Shown here piece after piece: positions 22,704 to 25,326 of a stretch of 25,326 nucleotides of DNA. Below the pieces are notes generated by a model. The model searched no databases. It was not told the DNA's origin and saw only the letters and a program-made list of their open reading frames with translations. The position numbers and the translations under genes are program-made. Position 1 is the first letter of the stretch, and the number at the start of each line of letters is the position of its first letter. The DNA is from JANLUX01 sp031366005 (GTDB lineage: Bacteria > Bacteroidota > Bacteroidia > AKYH767-A > OLB10), in the NCBI GenBank assembly GCA_031366005.1, contig JANLZB010000039.1, forward strand, positions 1 to 25,326, written 5' to 3'.

Positions 22704-23516
22704 TTAACTCATAAATTTTTCCATTACTTCTCTGCTTACACCGGTAAAGGAAAATCCTCCGTCATGAAAAAGATTTTGCATGGTTACCATTCGTGTTAAA
22801 TCAGAAAACATGGTTACACAATAATCAGCACATGCTTCAGAACTTGCATTACCTAAAGGCGACATCGCATCAGCATAATTAAAAAATGCATCAAAGCCTT
22901 TAACACCGCTTCCTGCAGTAGTTTTAGTTGGTGACTGAGAAATAGTATTGACACGTACTTTATTTTTTTTGCCATAATGATAACCATAGCTGCGAGTAAT
23001 GGATTCGAGCAACGCTTTTGCATCAGCCATCTCACCATAATCAGGAAACACACGTTGAGAAGCAATATATGTTAAAGCAACCACTGAACCCCATTCATTA
23101 ATTGCATCTTTACTCATGCAGGTTTGCAATAAACGATGCAATGAAATAGCAGAAATGTCAAGTGTCTTTTTCATAAACTCATAATCAGATTCATTGTATG
23201 CTTTTCCTTTTCGGATATTCAATGACATTCCTACTGAATGCAAAATAAAATCGAGCTTCCCTCCCAGTGCTTCCACACTTTTATCAATCAGATTTTCCAT
23301 ATCTGCATTGATGGTAACATCAGCCGGAATTACCTGTGCTTTACATTCTTCAGCAAGCTGGTTGATTGCGCCAAGTCGCATTGCAACCGGAGCATTTGTT
23401 AGTGTAAACATTGCACCTTCAGCGTGGCATCGTTGTGCAACTTTCCATGCAATTGAATTAGGATCTAATGCACCGAATATGATTCCGCGCTTTCCTTTAA
23501 GTAAGTTATAAGACAT
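22704..23516 (-). CDS. fabI: Enoyl-[acyl-carrier-protein] reductase (NADH)
   Basis: 270 residues, short-chain dehydrogenase fold. It reduces trans-2-enoyl-ACP in the last step of each fatty-acid elongation round. The FabI-specific start GKRGIIFGALDPNSIAWKVA, HSVGMSLNIRKGKAY, and the catalytic set Tyr150, Tyr160, Lys167 (LTYIASQRVFPDYGEMADAK, spaced as Tyr146/Tyr156/Lys163 of E. coli FabI) are present, as is NTISQSPTKTTAGSG. A TATTTTTG box at 23536-23543 on the minus strand, 19 nt from the start, suggests its own promoter; recN ends only 45 bp upstream, so read-through is also possible. Confidence 0.96.
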   Translation of the reverse strand: MSYNLLKGKRGIIFGALDPNSIAWKVAQRCHAEGAMFTLTNAPVAMRLGAINQLAEECKAQVIPADVTINADMENLIDKSVEALGGKLDFILHSVGMSLNIRKGKAYNESDYEFMKKTLDISAISLHRLLQTCMSKDAINEWGSVVALTYIASQRVFPDYGEMADAKALLESITRSYGYHYGKKNKVRVNTISQSPTKTTAGSGVKGFDAFFNYADAMSPLGNASSEACADYCVTMFSDLTRMVTMQNLFHDGGFSFTGVSREVMEKFMS

Positions 23517-23535
23517 AGGATTTTTATTACGTGAA

Positions 23536-23543
23536 CAAAAATA
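23536..23543 (-). promoter_or_regulatory. Putative -7 box of fabI
   Basis: TATTTTTG on the minus strand, a TAnnTTTG match, 19 nt before the fabI ATG and inside the 45-bp recN-fabI gap. The -33 element would lie inside recN and is not clear. Confidence 0.35.
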
Positions 23544-23561
23544 ACTTTTCTAAGTTATCTG

Positions 23562-25223
23562 CTAAAGACTAAGCAATTCCTTTGCGTTTTCCATTGCAGC
23601 ATCAGTTAATTTTTCTCCGCTCAGCATTCGTGCAATTTCTTTTACACGTTCATTCTTATTTAATTTATTAATTCCGGTACGAACGGTTTTACCTGATTCT
23701 TCTTTATAAACAACATAATGCACATCGCCTTTACTTGCTATCTGTGGCAAGTGTGTTATTGCTATCACCTGGTGCTTTTCAGAAATTCTTTGCATCATCA
23801 CTCCCATCTTTGAAGCTGTTTCTCCTGATATACCTGTATCAATTTCATCTAATACAATGGTGGGTAGCGAAGTAAGTTGTGCGATCAAAGATTTAATACT
23901 TAACATTAATCTTGATAATTCACCACCTGATGCAACTTTATTTAGCTCCTTATAAGTAACTCCTTTATTGGCTGAAAACAAGAATATGATTTTATCAATT
24001 CCATTGGTACTGAAATTTTCTTTGTCAGCAATATCCTGTTGAATTTTTAAAACTGCATTGGGCATTGCAAGAGTTGTCAGCATCTCTTTTATTGAACTTT
24101 CAATTTTTGGAATTGCTTTAGTGCGATTAGCTGAAATCGTTTCTGCGCATTTTATTAATTGTAAAATAATATTATTTAATTCTTTTTCAAACTGAATAAT
24201 CTTATCTTCCAAAGAGCCAATTCCTTCGAGCTTAATTTCAATTTCATTTTGAAGAGAAATTAAATCCTCAACAGAATTTACATGATGCTTTTGTTGTAAA
24301 CGGTAAATAACATTAAGTCGCTCATTAATAATTTCTGCACGCTGCGGATTTAATTCTAACTTTTGTTCTGCCAATGCTATTTCATCTGCTATATCTTTTA
24401 TTTCTACCACACTTGATTTCAAACGTTGTGACAGCTCTTCTAATTTAATATCATATTTAGTAAGATGTGAAATGAGATTTAATACCGATGCTAACTGATC
24501 AACCAGATTACTTTCACCTTCTGTTAAGGTGGTTGTTGCAGCTGCAAGGGTAGTTTGAATTTCTTCTGCATGTATAAGCAACGATAATTCTGTTTCTAAT
24601 TTTTGTTGCTCGTTAGCTTCGAGTTTTGCTTCTTCTAATTCATTAAACTGAAATTGTAAATAATCAAGATCAAGTTTTGATTGCTTCTCTTTCTCTTTAA
24701 GATCATCAAGCTCTTTTTTCAAATTTGAATAGCTCACATATAAATTGCGATAATTTGAAAGCAGGTTTTCATGTTTGGCAAAAGCATCCACTACACCAAG
24801 TTGAAATGTACTATTGCTTAATGTTAACGTTTCATGTTGTGAATGAATATCAACTAATGATGCTCCCAGTTGTTTGAGCTGTGAAAGATTTACAGGAGTA
24901 TCATTTATAAACGCACGTGATTTTCCTTCTGCATTAATTTCTCTTCTTAAAACAGTTTCGTCAGCAAAATCCAATTCATTGGATTCAAAAAAACTATTGA
25001 GATTATAATTGCTGATATCAAAAACACCTTCAATGATGCATTTCTTTTGTTTGTTGAGCAACACACCTGAATCAGCACGTTCACCTAAAATTAAAGCAAG
25101 CGCTCCTAATAAAATTGATTTACCTGCACCGGTTTCACCTGTAACAATTGTAAGTCCTTTACTGAAATCTATATCCAGCTCATCAATCAAAATATAATTA
25201 TGAACTGTGAGGCGATGTAGCAT
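23562..25223 (-). CDS. recN: DNA repair protein RecN (SMC-like ATPase)
   Basis: 553 residues, full family length. The N-terminal ATPase half has IDELDIDFSKGLTIVTGETG with Walker A GETGAGKS (29-36). Residues ~150-380 are a two-part coiled coil of Lys/Glu/Leu-rich helices. The C-terminal half has the ABC signature ASGGELSRLML (about 431-441), Walker B IVLDEIDTGISG (Asp459, Glu460) and AITHLPQIAS (the switch His). RecN acts in double-strand-break repair, probably tethering DNA ends. On the same strand as fabI, 45 bp upstream of it. No SOS-type operator was recognised. Confidence 0.95.
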   Translation of the reverse strand: MLHRLTVHNYILIDELDIDFSKGLTIVTGETGAGKSILLGALALILGERADSGVLLNKQKKCIIEGVFDISNYNLNSFFESNELDFADETVLRREINAEGKSRAFINDTPVNLSQLKQLGASLVDIHSQHETLTLSNSTFQLGVVDAFAKHENLLSNYRNLYVSYSNLKKELDDLKEKEKQSKLDLDYLQFQFNELEEAKLEANEQQKLETELSLLIHAEEIQTTLAAATTTLTEGESNLVDQLASVLNLISHLTKYDIKLEELSQRLKSSVVEIKDIADEIALAEQKLELNPQRAEIINERLNVIYRLQQKHHVNSVEDLISLQNEIEIKLEGIGSLEDKIIQFEKELNNIILQLIKCAETISANRTKAIPKIESSIKEMLTTLAMPNAVLKIQQDIADKENFSTNGIDKIIFLFSANKGVTYKELNKVASGGELSRLMLSIKSLIAQLTSLPTIVLDEIDTGISGETASKMGVMMQRISEKHQVIAITHLPQIASKGDVHYVVYKEESGKTVRTGINKLNKNERVKEIARMLSGEKLTDAAMENAKELLSL

Positions 25224-25303
25224 TGAATTGAATTAAGAAATTTTCTCAGGTCGAAATTAATTAAAGTATCCTTTGCAGAAATAAAAATTGATAAAGGTGA
25301 GTC

Positions 25304-25324
25304 ATGCTGAATTTGTTTCAGCAT
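25304..25324. repeat. Palindromic dispersed repeat at the right edge
   Basis: ATGCTGAA (25304-25311) and TTCAGCAT (25317-25324) form a perfect 8-bp stem around TTTGT. The surrounding GTCATGCTGAATTTGTTTCA pattern is one I associate with abundant REP-like palindromes of Bacteroidota genomes. It may continue beyond the window. Location upstream of recN gives no clear function. Confidence 0.55.
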
Positions 25325-25326
25325 CT

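Overview
This 25.3 kb AT-rich window reads as chromosomal DNA of a Bacteroidota bacterium, most likely from the Chitinophagales/Sphingobacteriales side. The support is two secreted proteins with type IX secretion (T9SS) sorting domains, a bacillithiol-type BshA, a long Bacteroidota-style trigger factor, FabI, a coiled-coil lipoprotein of a Bacteroidota type, and repeated TAnnTTTG boxes, the -7 element of the Bacteroidota primary sigma factor, upstream of genes. The species cannot be named from the sequence.

Layout. Positions 1-716 hold the 5' part of a minus-strand replication-initiator-like gene that runs off the left edge. Its linker region contains direct 22-bp repeats and three AT-rich 12-mers, which looks like an origin embedded in the initiator gene. 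Positions 717-1832 are mostly non-coding, with a hairpin, short direct repeats and a frameshifted fragment of a carboxypeptidase-regulatory-like domain. From 1833 onward come a zinc alcohol/formaldehyde dehydrogenase and a DUF892 ferritin-like protein (likely one operon), a PKD-like T9SS protein, a candidate small RNA with its own promoter and terminator, and a SUI1/YciH translation factor. On the minus strand follow bshA, a NagZ-type GH3 fused to a class C beta-lactamase-like serine hydrolase, and a large MAM/choice-of-anchor-type T9SS protein. A coiled-coil lipoprotein is next on the plus strand, then purC and phoH (minus).

The right half is housekeeping: thyA-folA (plus), clpX, clpP and tig (minus, protein folding and proteolysis), a tRNA-Leu (minus), a flavin-reductase-family protein (plus), an H1-tail plus SWIB-domain chromatin-like protein (plus), fabI and recN (minus). 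thyA and folA are functionally coupled, because ThyA converts methylene-THF to DHF and FolA regenerates THF. tig, clpP and clpX form the usual chaperone/protease cluster, but a strong hairpin terminator separates clpP from clpX.

No CRISPR array, insertion sequence or prophage structural gene was seen. The most unusual structures are the initiator-embedded repeats at the left edge, an orphan ~100-nt transcription unit at 4931-5069, a family of four GTTGACAG/GTTGAAAG inverted-repeat elements in intergenic gaps (three of which carry or abut the stop codons of flanking genes), and repeated CTCGTAAAAA motifs upstream of the SWIB gene. I found no clearly new multigene system. These are candidates of moderate interest.
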